Positions 44,035 through 56,121 of a DNA stretch of 64,000 nucleotides are shown here, piece after piece; position 1 is the stretch's first letter, and every line of letters starts with the position of its first letter. Below the pieces are notes generated by a model that worked only from the letters and a program-made list of their open reading frames with translations, made no database searches and was not told the origin of the DNA. A program made the translations under genes and the position numbers. Origin of the DNA: Nocardioides mesophilus (GTDB lineage: Bacteria > Actinomycetota > Actinomycetes > Propionibacteriales > Nocardioidaceae); assembly GCF_014395785.1 (NCBI RefSeq), contig NZ_CP060713.1, forward strand, positions 1,516,501 to 1,580,500, read 5' to 3'.

Positions 44035-45384
44035 ATGCCACTGCGCCGAGCCGATCCGTCCGCCCCCCGCCTGCGCCGGAGGCTGGCGACCGCCGTGACC
44101 GCGGCCGTGGTCGCCACGTTGGGCGCCGGCCTGGCCGCTCCCGCACAGGCGGACAACGTCGCCACCCCCGGGAACTTCACCGGCTACGCCTTCGACCAGT
44201 GCGTGGCCCCCTCGCAGGCCGCGATGGACGCGTGGCTGCGCAGCTCCCCGTTCTGGGCGGTCGGCATCTACATCTCCGGGGACTCCCGGGGCTGCCCGAA
44301 CCAGCCGAACCTGACGCCGACCTGGGTCTCCACCCAGCTCGCCAGCGGCTGGCGGCTGCTGGCGATCACGCTGGGCCCGCAGGCGTCCTGCACGACCCGG
44401 GAGCGCTACCTGCAGCAGGTGCGGATCAGCCCCGACCCGACCCGTCGCTACGCCAAGGCGCGCCGGCAGGGCCGCGACGAGGCCGACAAGACGGTCGCCC
44501 GGGCCGCGCAGCTGGGCCTCAGCGAGGGCAGCACGTTGTGGTACGACCTCGAGGCCTTCGACACCAGCGGGACGTCCTGCCGGGAGTCGGCGCTGAGCTT
44601 CCTGCACGCCTGGACCAACCGGTTGCACGGCGCCGGCTTCGTCTCCGGCGTCTACTCCAGCGCCGCCTCGGGCATCAAGATGCTCGACGACGTGCGGACC
44701 ACCCGGCCCGGCGCCTACGTCATGCCGGACCAGATCTGGATCGCGGACTGGAACGGCCGCGCCGACGTCTCCTCGAGCTACATCAGCAGCACCGGCTGGA
44801 TGCCGCACGCCCGGGTGCACCAGTACCGCGGCGGTCACAACGAGACCTACGGCGGCGTCACCATCAACATCGACAGCAACTTCGTCGACCTCGGCGCCGG
44901 CTCCACCGCACCCCGGGCCCGCGCCCAGTGCGGCGGCGTGAACGTCGACTTCGCTGCCTACGCCAAGGTCCGGACCGGCGCGAGCGGCCCGCTGGTGACC
45001 GCGGGCCAGTGCCTGCTGAGCAGCGGCGGCTGGTACACCGGCGAGCTGAGCGGCGTCTTCGACGCGACGCTGCGCTCCGCGGTCCGCGCCTACCGTGCCT
45101 CGGCCGGGCTCCCGGCCGGCGGCGCGATCAACGCCCGCACCTGGACCGCGCTGCTGGTCCGCGGCAGCGGCGACCCGCTGATGAAGTACGGCGCCGCCTC
45201 CCGCCCGGTGCGCCGGCTGCAGCGTGGGCTCAACGCCGCCGACGCGGCCGGCCTATCGGTGACCGGGGTCTTCGAGGGCTCCACCACCGCCGCGGTCCGC
45301 CGCTACCAGGCAGACCACGGGCTGCCGGTGACCGGCGTGGTCGACACCCGGCTGTGGAAGCTGCTGCGCAGCGGCACCCTCTGA
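44035..45384 (+). CDS. Secreted DUF1906 protein, two peptidoglycan-binding domains
   Basis: A 449-residue exported protein with a 40-residue signal peptide ending AQADN. The DUF1906 domain (about 45-285) shares motifs GYAFDQCVAPS, LWYDLEAFD, GVYSSAASG and IWIADWNGR with the previous gene. Two peptidoglycan-binding repeats follow: a divergent one (about 305-365) and a standard one (about 378-445, MKYGAASRPVRRLQRGLNAAD). GGGAG precedes the ATG. The pair looks like a tandem duplication followed by gain or loss of one binding domain. Confidence 0.87.
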   Translation: MPLRRADPSAPRLRRRLATAVTAAVVATLGAGLAAPAQADNVATPGNFTGYAFDQCVAPSQAAMDAWLRSSPFWAVGIYISGDSRGCPNQPNLTPTWVSTQLASGWRLLAITLGPQASCTTRERYLQQVRISPDPTRRYAKARRQGRDEADKTVARAAQLGLSEGSTLWYDLEAFDTSGTSCRESALSFLHAWTNRLHGAGFVSGVYSSAASGIKMLDDVRTTRPGAYVMPDQIWIADWNGRADVSSSYISSTGWMPHARVHQYRGGHNETYGGVTINIDSNFVDLGAGSTAPRARAQCGGVNVDFAAYAKVRTGASGPLVTAGQCLLSSGGWYTGELSGVFDATLRSAVRAYRASAGLPAGGAINARTWTALLVRGSGDPLMKYGAASRPVRRLQRGLNAADAAGLSVTGVFEGSTTAAVRRYQADHGLPVTGVVDTRLWKLLRSGTL

Positions 45385-45397
45385 GCCTTCACCCAGA

Positions 45398-45436
45398 GCG
45401 ACGAGGCGCCCCGCGAGCAGCGGGGCGCCTCGTCGC
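45398..45436 (+). terminator. Strong hairpin terminator after DUF1906 gene
   Basis: A perfect 15-bp stem (GCGACGAGGCGCCCC with its complement) and a 9-base loop, 14 bases after the stop. No T-run follows. Confidence 0.8.
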
Positions 45437-45496
45437 GTCTCAGGACGGCGCGGCGCTCACTGCGTGTGTCCCGTTTCTCCGGCCGCTTGCTGCATG

Positions 45497-45571
45497 TGAA
45501 CAGGCAGGTTGGCATCTTGCGCGGTGCCGCTGAGCGTGAGCTCTGGTCACGCTGCCCAACCTGCCTGTTCA
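45497..45571. repeat. Long nested inverted repeat
   Basis: Outer arms TGAACAGGCAGGTTGG (45497-45512) and CCAACCTGCCTGTTCA (45556-45571) are a perfect 16-bp inverted repeat. Inside, AGCGTGA (45533-45539) pairs with TCACGCT (45547-45553). The element lies in the 266-base gap between convergent genes, after a separate terminator. It could encode a structured RNA or be a mobile palindromic element. Confidence 0.8.
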
Positions 45572-45650
45572 TCTGCCCAAGACCGGAACTGCCGCACTCC
45601 GCACGGTGACGCTGCGGCCGTCGCCAGACCCTGGGGCCCGTCTGCGGGAG

Positions 45651-47930
<2,280 letters not shown>

Positions 47931-48110
47931 CGAGTCGGGCTCCGGGTCGGGGGAGGGCCGGGCTGTCGCCCGGGGCGGTGGGGCTCCGCGCGGCTCAATC
48001 TACTCGCCGGCGCCGGGCTGCCGACGGTTGCCTTCCACCGGCCGGGATGTGACCGTGGTAGCCACCGGGCCCGGGGCCCGGACGAGTTCCCGACGGGAAG
48101 GTCGCCTTCG

Positions 48111-49175
48111 ATGACCGAGCTGGACCGCCGCACCCTGTTCAAGGCCGCCGCCGCGGCGGGCGTCGCCGTCCCCGGCGCAGCGCTGCTCGGCGCCGGCCCG
48201 GCCGCCGCGGCGCCCCGGGTCACCCAGGTGCTGGCCCGCGACCTCGAGGTCCCGTGGGGGCTGGCCTTCCTGCCCGGCGGCGACGCACTGGTCGGCGAGC
48301 GGATGTCCGGCGACGTGCACCGGGTGCTGCGCACCGGCGGCCGGCGCCGGGTCGGTCGGGTCGGCGGCGTCCGGGCGAACGCCGGCGAGGGCGGCCTGCT
48401 CGGCCTGGCCTGCTCCCCCACCTTCCATCGGGACCGCTGGGTCTACGCGTTCCTCTCCGCCGCCTCGGACAACCGGATCGTGCGGATGCGGTACGTCGAC
48501 GGCGCGCTGCGCCACCGGGAGCCGGTCCTGGCCGGGATCCCGACGCGCAACTACCACAACGGCGGCCGGCTGCGGTTCGGTCCGGACGGCCTGCTCTACG
48601 CCTCGACCGGCGACGCCGGCGACCCGCAGCGGGCGGCGAGCACCGGCTCGCTGGCCGGCAAGGTCCTCCGGATGACTCCAGGCGGCGGCGTCCCGTCCGG
48701 GAACCCGTTCGGCAACCACGTCTGGTCCTTCAACCACCGCAACGTCGAGGGCCTCGCCTTCGACGGCCGCGGCCGGCTGTGGGCCACCGAGCTCGGCGAG
48801 AAGACCTACGACGAGCTGAACCGGATCCTGCCCGGGCGCGACTACGGCTGGTCCTACTCCGAGGGGCCGGACGGCCCCGGCGGCGCCAAGGACCCGTTCG
48901 TCACCTGGACGCCGACGTCGAGCTGCTCCCCGAGCGGCATCGCGGTGGTCCGCGGGCAGGCCTGGATCGGCGCGCTGGCGGGCCGGGCGCTGATGCGGGT
49001 CGACCTCGCCGGCGACGGCAGGCGCAGCAAGCACCGCTTCCTGCACGACCGGTTCGGCCGGATCCGCACCGTGGAGCGGGCCCCGGACGGGTCGCTGTGG
49101 ATCACCACCAGCAACCGTGACGGCCGCGGCGACCCCGCCCGGCACGACGACAAGGTCATCCGGGTGCGGGTCTGA
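48111..49175 (+). CDS. Tat-exported PQQ-dependent sugar dehydrogenase-like protein
   Basis: A 354-residue protein with a twin-arginine signal (DRRTLFKAAAAAGVA) and a beta-propeller of the glucose/sorbosone dehydrogenase family: LEVPWGLAFLPGGDALVGER, NYHNGGRLRFGPDGLLY, ANAGEGGLLGLA and NHRNVEGLAFDGRGRLW. Such enzymes oxidise sugars outside the membrane, often with PQQ. The ATG follows GGGAAGG. It is divergent from purL (180-base gap) and is followed after two bases by a membrane acyltransferase-like gene. Confidence 0.87.
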   Translation: MTELDRRTLFKAAAAAGVAVPGAALLGAGPAAAAPRVTQVLARDLEVPWGLAFLPGGDALVGERMSGDVHRVLRTGGRRRVGRVGGVRANAGEGGLLGLACSPTFHRDRWVYAFLSAASDNRIVRMRYVDGALRHREPVLAGIPTRNYHNGGRLRFGPDGLLYASTGDAGDPQRAASTGSLAGKVLRMTPGGGVPSGNPFGNHVWSFNHRNVEGLAFDGRGRLWATELGEKTYDELNRILPGRDYGWSYSEGPDGPGGAKDPFVTWTPTSSCSPSGIAVVRGQAWIGALAGRALMRVDLAGDGRRSKHRFLHDRFGRIRTVERAPDGSLWITTSNRDGRGDPARHDDKVIRVRV

Positions 49176-49177
49176 GG

Positions 49178-50413
49178 ATGACGCTGCGGCTCCCGACGGT
49201 CCCGCCCGGCCGGCTCGTCGGGCTCGACGTCGCCCGCTGCCTGGCCCTGGTGGGGATGATCGCCACCCACACGCTGGTCAGCACCGCACCCGACGGCGGG
49301 GTGAGCACCGTGCAGGCGATCGCCGGCGGTCGGGCCTCCGCGCTGTTCGCGGTGCTGGCCGGGGTCAGCACCGCGCTGATGACCGGCCGGTCCCGGCCGC
49401 TGTCCGGGCGGCCGCTGCGCGCGGCCGCCGCCGGCCTGGCCGCCCGCGCCGGCTTCGTCGCCGCGATCGGGCTGCTGCTCGGCGGACTGGACACCACCGT
49501 CGCAGTGATCCTCACCTCGTACGGCGTGCTGTTCTGCCTCGGGCTGCCGTTCCTGGGCCTGCGGGCGCGCACCCTCGCCGGTCTGGCCCTCGTCTGGGCG
49601 GTGCTCGCGCCGGTGCTCTCCCAGCTGCTGCGGCCGCTGCTGCCTCCGCGCGGCTACGACAGCCCGTCGCTGGCCGGGCTGGCCGACCTGCCCCGGCTGC
49701 TCGGCGAGCTGCTGCTCACCGGCTACTACCCGGCCGTGGTCTGGCTCGCCTACCTGCTGGCCGGGATGGCCCTGGGCCGCCTCGAGCTGCGGCGCACCGG
49801 CACCGCGGTCGGGCTGCTGCTGGCCGGCGCCGGCACCGCGGCGCTGGCCTGGGCGGTGTCCTCGGTGCTCCTCGAGGGCGCCGGGGTCCGCGCCGAGCTG
49901 GCCCGCACCTTCACCGGACCGGCCGAGCCCGGCGGCCTCGCGGACACCCTGGAGCACGGCCTCTACGGCAGCACCCCGACCGGCAGCTGGTGGTGGCTGG
50001 CGGTGCACGCCCCGCACTCGGGGACGCCGTTCGACCTGCTGCACACCGGTGGCTGCGCGGTCGCCGCGATCGGCGCCTGCCTGCTGCTCGCCCGGCTCGC
50101 GCCCGCGACGCTCGCGGTGGTGTTCGGGGCCGGCACGATGACGCTGACGACGTACTCGCTGCACGTGGTGCTGCGGACCCCCTGGGCGTGGCCCGACGAC
50201 GACGCGGCGACCTTCGCCCGGCACGTGCTGCTGGTGCTGGCGATCGGCGCGGCGTTCCGCCTGCTGGGTCGCAGCGGCCCGCTGGAACGGGTCGCCGCGC
50301 TGCTGGCCGGGAGCGTCCGGCGCAGCGTGCTGGGGCCGCAGCCGGACGGGATCCCCGTCGGGGCCCCCGAGCGCGGGGTCGAGCCCGGCGTCGACCGCGG
50401 CGTCGACCGCTGA
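49178..50413 (+). CDS. Heparan-alpha-glucosaminide acetyltransferase-like membrane protein
   Basis: A 411-residue polytopic protein with about ten membrane segments. The N-terminal LVGLDVARCLALVGMIATH, with a histidine at the end of the first helix, is typical of DUF1624/DUF418-type proteins, which include acyltransferases moving acetyl groups across membranes. Substrate unknown. It is two bases downstream of the sugar dehydrogenase, so both belong to one operon, and it ends 10 bases from the convergent purQ. Confidence 0.75.
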   Translation: MTLRLPTVPPGRLVGLDVARCLALVGMIATHTLVSTAPDGGVSTVQAIAGGRASALFAVLAGVSTALMTGRSRPLSGRPLRAAAAGLAARAGFVAAIGLLLGGLDTTVAVILTSYGVLFCLGLPFLGLRARTLAGLALVWAVLAPVLSQLLRPLLPPRGYDSPSLAGLADLPRLLGELLLTGYYPAVVWLAYLLAGMALGRLELRRTGTAVGLLLAGAGTAALAWAVSSVLLEGAGVRAELARTFTGPAEPGGLADTLEHGLYGSTPTGSWWWLAVHAPHSGTPFDLLHTGGCAVAAIGACLLLARLAPATLAVVFGAGTMTLTTYSLHVVLRTPWAWPDDDAATFARHVLLVLAIGAAFRLLGRSGPLERVAALLAGSVRRSVLGPQPDGIPVGAPERGVEPGVDRGVDR

Positions 50414-50423
50414 GGGACGCCGC

Positions 50424-51091
50424 TCAGGCGAGCGCGGCCTGGAGCACCGAGGTGAAGAACGGCAGTCCGTCCGTGCCGGGGCCGCAGAGGTCCTCCACCG
50501 CGTGCTCCGGGTGCGGCATCAGCCCGACGACGTTGCCGCGCTCGTTGCTGATGCCGGCGATGTCGCGCAGCGAGCCGTTGGGATTCACGTCGAGGTAGCG
50601 GGCGACCACGCGGCCCTCCCCTCGAGCCGGTCCAGGGTCTCCTCGTCGGCGACGAAGGAGCCCTCGCCGTTCTTCAGCACCACGGTCACCTCGGCCCCGG
50701 CCTCGTAGTCGGAGGTCCACGGCGTCCGGTTGTTCTCGATGCGCAGCCGCTGGTCGCGGCAGACGAACTTCTGGTGGTCGTTGCGGATCAGCGCGCCCGG
50801 CAGCAGGTGCGACTCGCACAGCACCTGGAAGCCGTTGCAGATGCCGAGCACCGGCATCCCGCGTCCGGCGGCGGCGACCACCTCGGTCATCACCGGGGAG
50901 AACCGGGAGATCGCGCCGCAGCGCAGGTAGTCGCCGTAGGAGAAGCCGCCGGGCAGAACCACGGCGTCCACCCCCCGCAGGTCGTGGTCGCCGTGCCAGA
51001 GCCGCACCGGCTCGGCGCCGGCGAGGCTCACGGCCCGGCTGGCGTCGACGTCGTCGAGCGACCCGGGGAAGGTGACGACGCCGACCTTCAC
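50424..51091 (-). pseudogene. purQ: purQ, glutaminase subunit of FGAM synthase, frameshifted
   Basis: The class I glutaminase that feeds ammonia to PurL. The 5' part has the family start [26 protein letters not shown] and the nucleophile in GICNGFQVL. At CCCC 50618-50621 the frame breaks; the other frame continues [17 protein letters not shown]...[14 protein letters not shown] with the catalytic His and Glu. Adding one base gives a normal 222-residue PurQ. The start GTG overlaps the purS stop. As the enzyme is needed for de novo purine synthesis and the rest of the path is intact, a base-call error is the simplest reading. Confidence 0.88.
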
Positions 51092-51342
51092 CCCTCGACC
51101 TCCGCGACGTGGACCTCGAAGTCCTCGATCACCGGGTTCGACAGCAGCTTCTCGGCGATCTCGTGGACCTGGGCGAGCCGGGTCGAGGTGAGCTCGCCGT
51201 CGATCTCGAGCTCGAAGCGCTTGCCCTGCCGGACCGCGGACACGCCGTCGAAGCCGAGCCGGGGCAACGCGCCCTGGACCGCCTTCCCCTGCGGGTCGAG
51301 GATCTCGGGCTTGAGCATGACGTCCACGACGACACGTGCCAC
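51088..51342 (-). CDS. purS: FGAM synthase subunit PurS
   Basis: An 84-residue protein that bridges PurL and PurQ and helps channel ammonia. Family features: start [22 protein letters not shown], then [16 protein letters not shown] and NPVIEDFEV near the end. The GTG at 51342 follows AAGGAG with a 7-base spacer. It overlaps purQ by four bases, so the two are coupled. Confidence 0.93.
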   Translation of the reverse strand: MARVVVDVMLKPEILDPQGKAVQGALPRLGFDGVSAVRQGKRFELEIDGELTSTRLAQVHEIAEKLLSNPVIEDFEVHVAEVEG

Positions 51343-51498
51343 TGCGACGCTCCTTGCACGGGGGGTGAGGCGACCGCCGCAGTCTAGCGTCGGCCCGGAG
51401 CGCCGCCGACCGGGTCTCGCCGGGACGGGGCCGCCGCGCCGACGTACGACCCGGTGCGGGCACCGCCACCTCACCCGGTGACGGTGCCCGCAGCGGCG

Positions 51499-53061
51499 TC
51501 AGACCAGCTCGCGCTTGAGGATCTTGCCGGTCGCGGTCATCGGCAGCGAGTCGGTGACCTCGATGATCCGGGGGTACTTGTAGGCGGCCATCTGCTCCTT
51601 GCACCAGGCCACCAGCTCCTCCCCGGTGGTGCCGGCGCCCTCCTTGAGGATGACGAACGCCTTGATCTCCTCGCCGTGGCTCTCGTGCGGGACACCGACG
51701 ACCGCGGCCAGCGAGACGTCCTCGTGGGTCATCAGCACCTCCTCGACCTCGCGGGGGTACACGTTGAAGCCGCCGCGGATGATCATGTCCTTGGCCCGGT
51801 CGACGATGTAGTAGAAGCCCTCCCGGTCGCGCCGCGCCAGGTCCCCGGAGCGGAACCAGCCGTCCCGGATCGACTCGGCGGTCGCCTCCGGACGCTTGTA
51901 GTAGCCCTTCATGATGTTGTGCCCGCGGATCGCGATCTCGCCGACCGCGTCCTCGTCCTCACCGGAGGCGTTGACCTCGTTCCACTCCGGGTCGATGAGC
52001 TTGCACTCCACGCCCCAGATCGGGATCCCGATCGACCCGGGCCGCGGGTCCCGCTCCGGGTCGCTGAAGGTGGCCACCGGCGAGGTCTCGGAGAGCCCGT
52101 AGCCCTCCAGGATGGTCACCCCGAACCGCTTCTGGACCTGGCTGATGATCTCCACCGGCAGCGACGCGCCGCCGGAGACCGCGGTGCGCAGGTTCCCGGC
52201 GATCTTCGTGACGTCGACGTCGTCGGTGAGCGCGCCGAGCAGCCCCCACCACATCGTCGGCACGCCGGCGAAGAAGGTGATCTCCTCCTTCTCCAGCAGC
52301 GCCACCGCCTGCGCGGCGTCGAAGCGCGGCAGCAGCACCAGGGTCGCCCCGATCGAGAAGCCGGCGTTCATCTGCACGCTCGAGCCGAAGGAGTGGAACA
52401 GCGGCAGCGTGACCAGGTGCCGTTCGTGCCGGGTGGCGTCGGTGCCGAAGAGCCGGTTCGAGGTCAGCGCGTTGAGCACCAGGTTCGAGTGGGAGAGCTC
52501 GGCGCCCTTCGGCTGGCCGGTGGTGCCGCTGGTGTAGAGGATCACCGCGGTGTCGGTCTCGGCGGTCACCACCGACTCGAAGGACGGCGCCTGCCCGGCG
52601 AGGGCCCGGCCGAGCGTCTCGACACCCTCGATCGAGGCCTCCGCCGACGGGTCGGCCATCACCAGGAAGAAGTGCTCGCAGCCCTCGGCCTGGTCGAAGC
52701 CCGCCTTGCCGTCGGTGCCCATCGGCAGGTCCGGGGTGCCCTGGAAGCAGAAGTACGCCTTCGCGTCGGCGTCCGCGAGGTGGTAGGCGATCTCGCGGCC
52801 CTTGAGCAGCACGTTGAGCGGCACGACGACCGCACCCGCCTTGAGGATCCCGTTGTAGATCACCGGGAAGTAGGGCAGGTTCGGGCACGACAGCGCCACC
52901 TTGTCGCCCGGCACGATCCCGCGGGAGACCAGCAGGTTCGCCACCTGGGAGGACATCGCGTCCACCTGCGCGTAGGACAGCCGGGTCTCACCGAGCACCA
53001 CGGCGTCACGGTCGGGGTGGCGGCGGGCACTGTCTTCGAGAAGCACGGACAGGTTGAGCAT
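51499..53061 (-). CDS. Long-chain fatty acid--CoA ligase
   Basis: A 520-residue ANL-superfamily enzyme forming acyl-CoA through an acyl-adenylate. The P-loop [13 protein letters not shown], the hinge [12 protein letters not shown], the segment [16 protein letters not shown] and the C-terminal catalytic lysine in [11 protein letters not shown] are all present. The chain-length preference cannot be read. It lies between purS and purC on the same strand, separated by 156 and 123 bases, so it may be independently transcribed. Confidence 0.9.
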   Translation of the reverse strand: MLNLSVLLEDSARRHPDRDAVVLGETRLSYAQVDAMSSQVANLLVSRGIVPGDKVALSCPNLPYFPVIYNGILKAGAVVVPLNVLLKGREIAYHLADADAKAYFCFQGTPDLPMGTDGKAGFDQAEGCEHFFLVMADPSAEASIEGVETLGRALAGQAPSFESVVTAETDTAVILYTSGTTGQPKGAELSHSNLVLNALTSNRLFGTDATRHERHLVTLPLFHSFGSSVQMNAGFSIGATLVLLPRFDAAQAVALLEKEEITFFAGVPTMWWGLLGALTDDVDVTKIAGNLRTAVSGGASLPVEIISQVQKRFGVTILEGYGLSETSPVATFSDPERDPRPGSIGIPIWGVECKLIDPEWNEVNASGEDEDAVGEIAIRGHNIMKGYYKRPEATAESIRDGWFRSGDLARRDREGFYYIVDRAKDMIIRGGFNVYPREVEEVLMTHEDVSLAAVVGVPHESHGEEIKAFVILKEGAGTTGEELVAWCKEQMAAYKYPRIIEVTDSLPMTATGKILKRELV

Positions 53062-53128
53062 GCGTTCCTCCTACGGCCTCGGGTCTGGCGTCAACCTACT
53101 GGCCGGTCACCAACCGCGGCCACCGTCT

Positions 53129-53168
53129 CCGCGAATCGGCGCCCGACCCGGTCCCCGCGAATCGGCGC
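53129..53168. repeat. Pair of CCGCGAATCGGCGC direct repeats
   Basis: Two copies, 53129-53142 and 53155-53168, 26 bases apart, in the 123-base gap upstream of the ligase gene and after purC. Their core CGAATCGGCGC matches, with one change, the CGAGTCGGCGC core of the repeats near purB. Confidence 0.75.
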
Positions 53169-53184
53169 GAGCCGTCCGGACCGG

Positions 53185-54065
53185 TCAGAAGGTGAGGCCG
53201 GTCAGCCGCTCGTAGGCCTCGATGTAGCGCGACCTGGTCCGCTCCACCACCTCGTCGGGCAGCGGCGGGGGCGGCTCCCCGAGGTGCGGTCCCAGCCCGA
53301 CTCGGCGGAGGTCAGCCAGTTCCGGACGATCTGCTTGTCGTACGACGGCTGCGGCCGGCCGGGGTGCCAGTCGTCCGCGGGCCAGAACCGCGACGAGTCC
53401 GGGGTGAGCACCTCGTCGCCGAGGACGATCGTGCCGTCGGCGCGCGCCCCGAACTCGAGCTTCGTGTCGGCCAGCAGGATCCCCCGCTCCCGGGCCAGCC
53501 GCTCGGCGCGGGCGTAGACGGCCAGGGTCAGCTCGCGCAGCCGGACGGCCACGTCCGCGCCCACGACGCCGGCCACGGCGTCGTACGAGACGTTCTCGTC
53601 GTGCTCGCCGAGCTCCGCCTTCGTGGCGGGGGTGAAGATCGGCTGCGGCAGCCGGCTGCCGTCCTCGAGGCCGTCCGGCAGCGCGATCCCGCAGACCTCG
53701 CCGGTGCTGCGGTAGTCCAGCAGCCCCGACCCGGTCAGGTAGCCGCGGACCACGCACTCGACCGGGAACATCGCCAGCTCCTCGCAGACCACCGCGCGGC
53801 CCGCCACCTGCTCGGGCACGTCGGTGGACAGGACGTGGTGCGGCACGAGGTCGGCGAGCCGGTCGAACCACCACAGCGACATCCGGGTGAGGATCGCGCC
53901 CTTGTCCGGGATGGTCGTGTCGAGCACGAAGTCGAACGCCGAGATCCGGTCGCTGGCCACCATCAGCAGCCGGCCGTCGGCGAGCCGGTAGAGGTCGCGC
54001 ACCTTCCCCGAGTGCACGTGGGTCGCTCCGGGGAGCTCGGGCGCGTGCAGCGGGATGCCTCGCAT
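53185..54065 (-). pseudogene. purC: purC, SAICAR synthase, frameshifted near 3' end
   Basis: Makes SAICAR from CAIR and aspartate with ATP. The 5' part contains GKVRDLYRL, VASDRISAFDFVL, VVRGYLTGSGLLDY and LADTKLEFG, all family motifs. At CCCC 53277-53280 the frame is lost; the other frame ends EPPPPLPDEVVERTRSRYIEAYERLTG, the usual C-terminus. One inserted base gives a normal 293-residue enzyme. TAGGGT lies 7 bases before the ATG, so the mRNA is probably leaderless. Confidence 0.88.
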
Positions 54066-54072
54066 GCGCGCC

Positions 54073-54078
54073 ACCCTA
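54073..54078 (-). promoter_or_regulatory. -10 box of leaderless purC
   Basis: TAGGGT on the minus strand, separated from the ATG at 54065 by the 7 bases GGCGCGC. No recognisable -35. Confidence 0.5.
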
Positions 54079-54180
54079 GCGACCCGCACCGGGCCCGCCG
54101 CCCGCGGCTCGATCGGTGAGCGGCGGCTGCCGGCCGGTGAGCGGTGCTTCGGGCTTGGAGGCGGCGGGGATGCTGGACCG

Positions 54181-55644
54181 GTGACCGACGTACGCCCCGA
54201 GGACCGTTCCGCGCAGGGCCCGTCGCCGGACGAGCCGGACCCGCGTCGCTGGCGGATCCTCGCGGTCACCCTGGTGATCGGCTTCATGGCGCTGCTCGAC
54301 GTGACGATCGTGAACGTGGCGCTGCCCTCGATCCGGCAGGGGCTCGGCGCCTCCGCGGGCGCGGTGCAGTGGATCATCTCCGGCTACGCGCTGACCTTCG
54401 GCCTGACCCTGGTCTCCGGCGGCCGGCTCGGCGACACCTACGGCCGGCGGCGGATGATGCTGATCGGGCTGACCGGCTTCGTCATCTCCAGCGCCGCGGT
54501 CGGGCTGGCCCCCAACGAGGAGCTCGTGGTCGCCGCCCGGCTGGTCCAGGGCGTGGCCGCCGGGCTGCTCACCCCGCAGAACTCCGGGCTGATCCAGGAG
54601 CTGTTCCGCGGCCCCGAGCGCGGCCGCGCCTTCGGGTACTTCGGGCTCACCGTCTCGGTGTCCGCGGCCACCGGGCCCGTCCTCGGCGGCCTGATCATCT
54701 CCGCGCTCGGCGACGACCTGGGCTGGCGGGCGATCTTCCTGGTCAACGTGCCGATCGGGGTGCTCGCGCTGTTCTTCATCGCCCGGCTGGTGCCGGGACC
54801 GACCGTCTCGGTGGAGGAGCAGCGGGCGTCCCGGCTCGACCTGGTCGGCGCGGCCCTGCTCGGCGGCGCGGTGCTCAGCATCCTGCTACCGCTGATCAGC
54901 GGCATGGAGGCCGCCTCGCCGGTCCTCGCCCTGCTGGTGCTCGCGCCGGTGTTCCTGGTGGCCTTCGCGCGCTGGGAGCGGCGGCTCGTCGCCCGCGGCG
55001 AGCAGCCGCTGCTCGACGTCAGCCTGCTGCGCCGGGCGCCGGGCTACGCCTCCGGGATCGCCGTCGGCACGCTGTACTTCACCGGGTTCACCGGGGTGTT
55101 CCTGGTGCTCTCGGTCTACCTCCAGGACGGGCTGGGCTACAGCGCGCTGGCCACCGGGCTGCTGCTGACGCCGTTCGCGCTCGGCTCCGCGCTGACCGCG
55201 ACCCCGGCCGGCCGGCTGGTCTCCCGCATCGGCCGCAAGGTCACCGTGCTGGCGGTCAGCGTCGTGATCGTCGGCCTGCTCCTCGTCGCGCTGCTGACCC
55301 CCGACCAGGGCGACCGGCTGATGTGGCCGCTGCTGGTGGCGCCACTGCTGCTCGCCGGCCTCGGCGGCGGCGGCGTGGTCTCCCCGAACTTCACGCTCAC
55401 CCTGGCCGAGGTGCCGCCGAGCATGGGCGGAGCCGCGGGGGGTGCGCTGCAGACCGGCCAGCGGATCGGCTCGGCACTCGGCGCGGCGCTGCTGATGACG
55501 GCGTACCAGGTCACGCTCGGCCACACCGACGACACCGGCACGGCGCTGCGGGTGGCGCTCGGCTCGGCGCTGGTGCTGCTGGCGCTCACCCTGGTGCTGG
55601 CAGTGCGGGACCTGCGCCTCGACAGCCAGCGCGACCTCGGCTGA
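54181..55644 (+). CDS. MFS transporter, DHA2 (EmrB/QacA) type
   Basis: A 487-residue drug:proton antiporter-like protein with 14 predicted membrane segments. Motif A (GGRLGDTYGRRRMM), a motif C-like GPVLGGLI and the start LLDVTIVNVALPSI mark the DHA2 family. Substrates are typically hydrophobic cations or antibiotics. The GTG at 54181 is taken because it is the last start before the first helix. It is divergent from purC, and the cupin gene follows after 32 bases. Confidence 0.88.
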   Translation: MTDVRPEDRSAQGPSPDEPDPRRWRILAVTLVIGFMALLDVTIVNVALPSIRQGLGASAGAVQWIISGYALTFGLTLVSGGRLGDTYGRRRMMLIGLTGFVISSAAVGLAPNEELVVAARLVQGVAAGLLTPQNSGLIQELFRGPERGRAFGYFGLTVSVSAATGPVLGGLIISALGDDLGWRAIFLVNVPIGVLALFFIARLVPGPTVSVEEQRASRLDLVGAALLGGAVLSILLPLISGMEAASPVLALLVLAPVFLVAFARWERRLVARGEQPLLDVSLLRRAPGYASGIAVGTLYFTGFTGVFLVLSVYLQDGLGYSALATGLLLTPFALGSALTATPAGRLVSRIGRKVTVLAVSVVIVGLLLVALLTPDQGDRLMWPLLVAPLLLAGLGGGGVVSPNFTLTLAEVPPSMGGAAGGALQTGQRIGSALGAALLMTAYQVTLGHTDDTGTALRVALGSALVLLALTLVLAVRDLRLDSQRDLG

Positions 55645-55676
55645 CACGCGCCGCTCCGAGAGGGCAGACTGGGGCC

Positions 55677-56048
55677 GTGAGCGAACCCGTCCGCGTCATC
55701 CGAGCCGGCGAGCTGGAGCCGGCCGATCCCACCCCAGGCATGCAGCGCACCCGTGCCTTCGAGCGGCCCGAGCTGTGGGCCGGCCGCGTCGAGACCGCGC
55801 CGGGCGCCGTGTCCGGCTGGCACCACCACGACCGCAACGAGACCAGCCTGTACGTCGTCTCCGGCGTGCTGCGGCTCGAGTTCGAGGGCGGCGAGGGGTA
55901 CGTCGACGCGGCCGCCGGCGACTTCGTGCACGTACCGGCGTTCACGGTGCACCGGGAGAGCAACCCCACCGACGAGCCGTCGGTCGCGGTGATCGCGCGC
56001 GCCGGTGGCGGCACGCCGACCGTCAACGTGGACCCGCCCCGCTCCTGA
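55677..56048 (+). CDS. Cupin domain protein
   Basis: A 123-residue single-domain cupin. Motif 1 has HHH (GWHHHDRNETSLYVVSG) and motif 2 has FVHVPAFTVHRE, the usual metal ligands. The function is probably small-molecule binding or an isomerase/dioxygenase role; it cannot be narrowed. CAGACT lies six bases before the GTG, so a leaderless transcript is possible. Confidence 0.82.
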   Translation: MSEPVRVIRAGELEPADPTPGMQRTRAFERPELWAGRVETAPGAVSGWHHHDRNETSLYVVSGVLRLEFEGGEGYVDAAAGDFVHVPAFTVHRESNPTDEPSVAVIARAGGGTPTVNVDPPRS

Positions 56049-56121
56049 CCCCTGCCGAGTCGGCGCATCTGCAGCCCCGCCCACCGGGCAGCGGGACGCT
56101 GAACATGGCAATCTGGACGGC

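Noticed and set aside
45606-45650. A second gene in the gap before purL's end
   Set aside because: No start with a ribosome site and no coding bias; only the hairpins upstream stand out.
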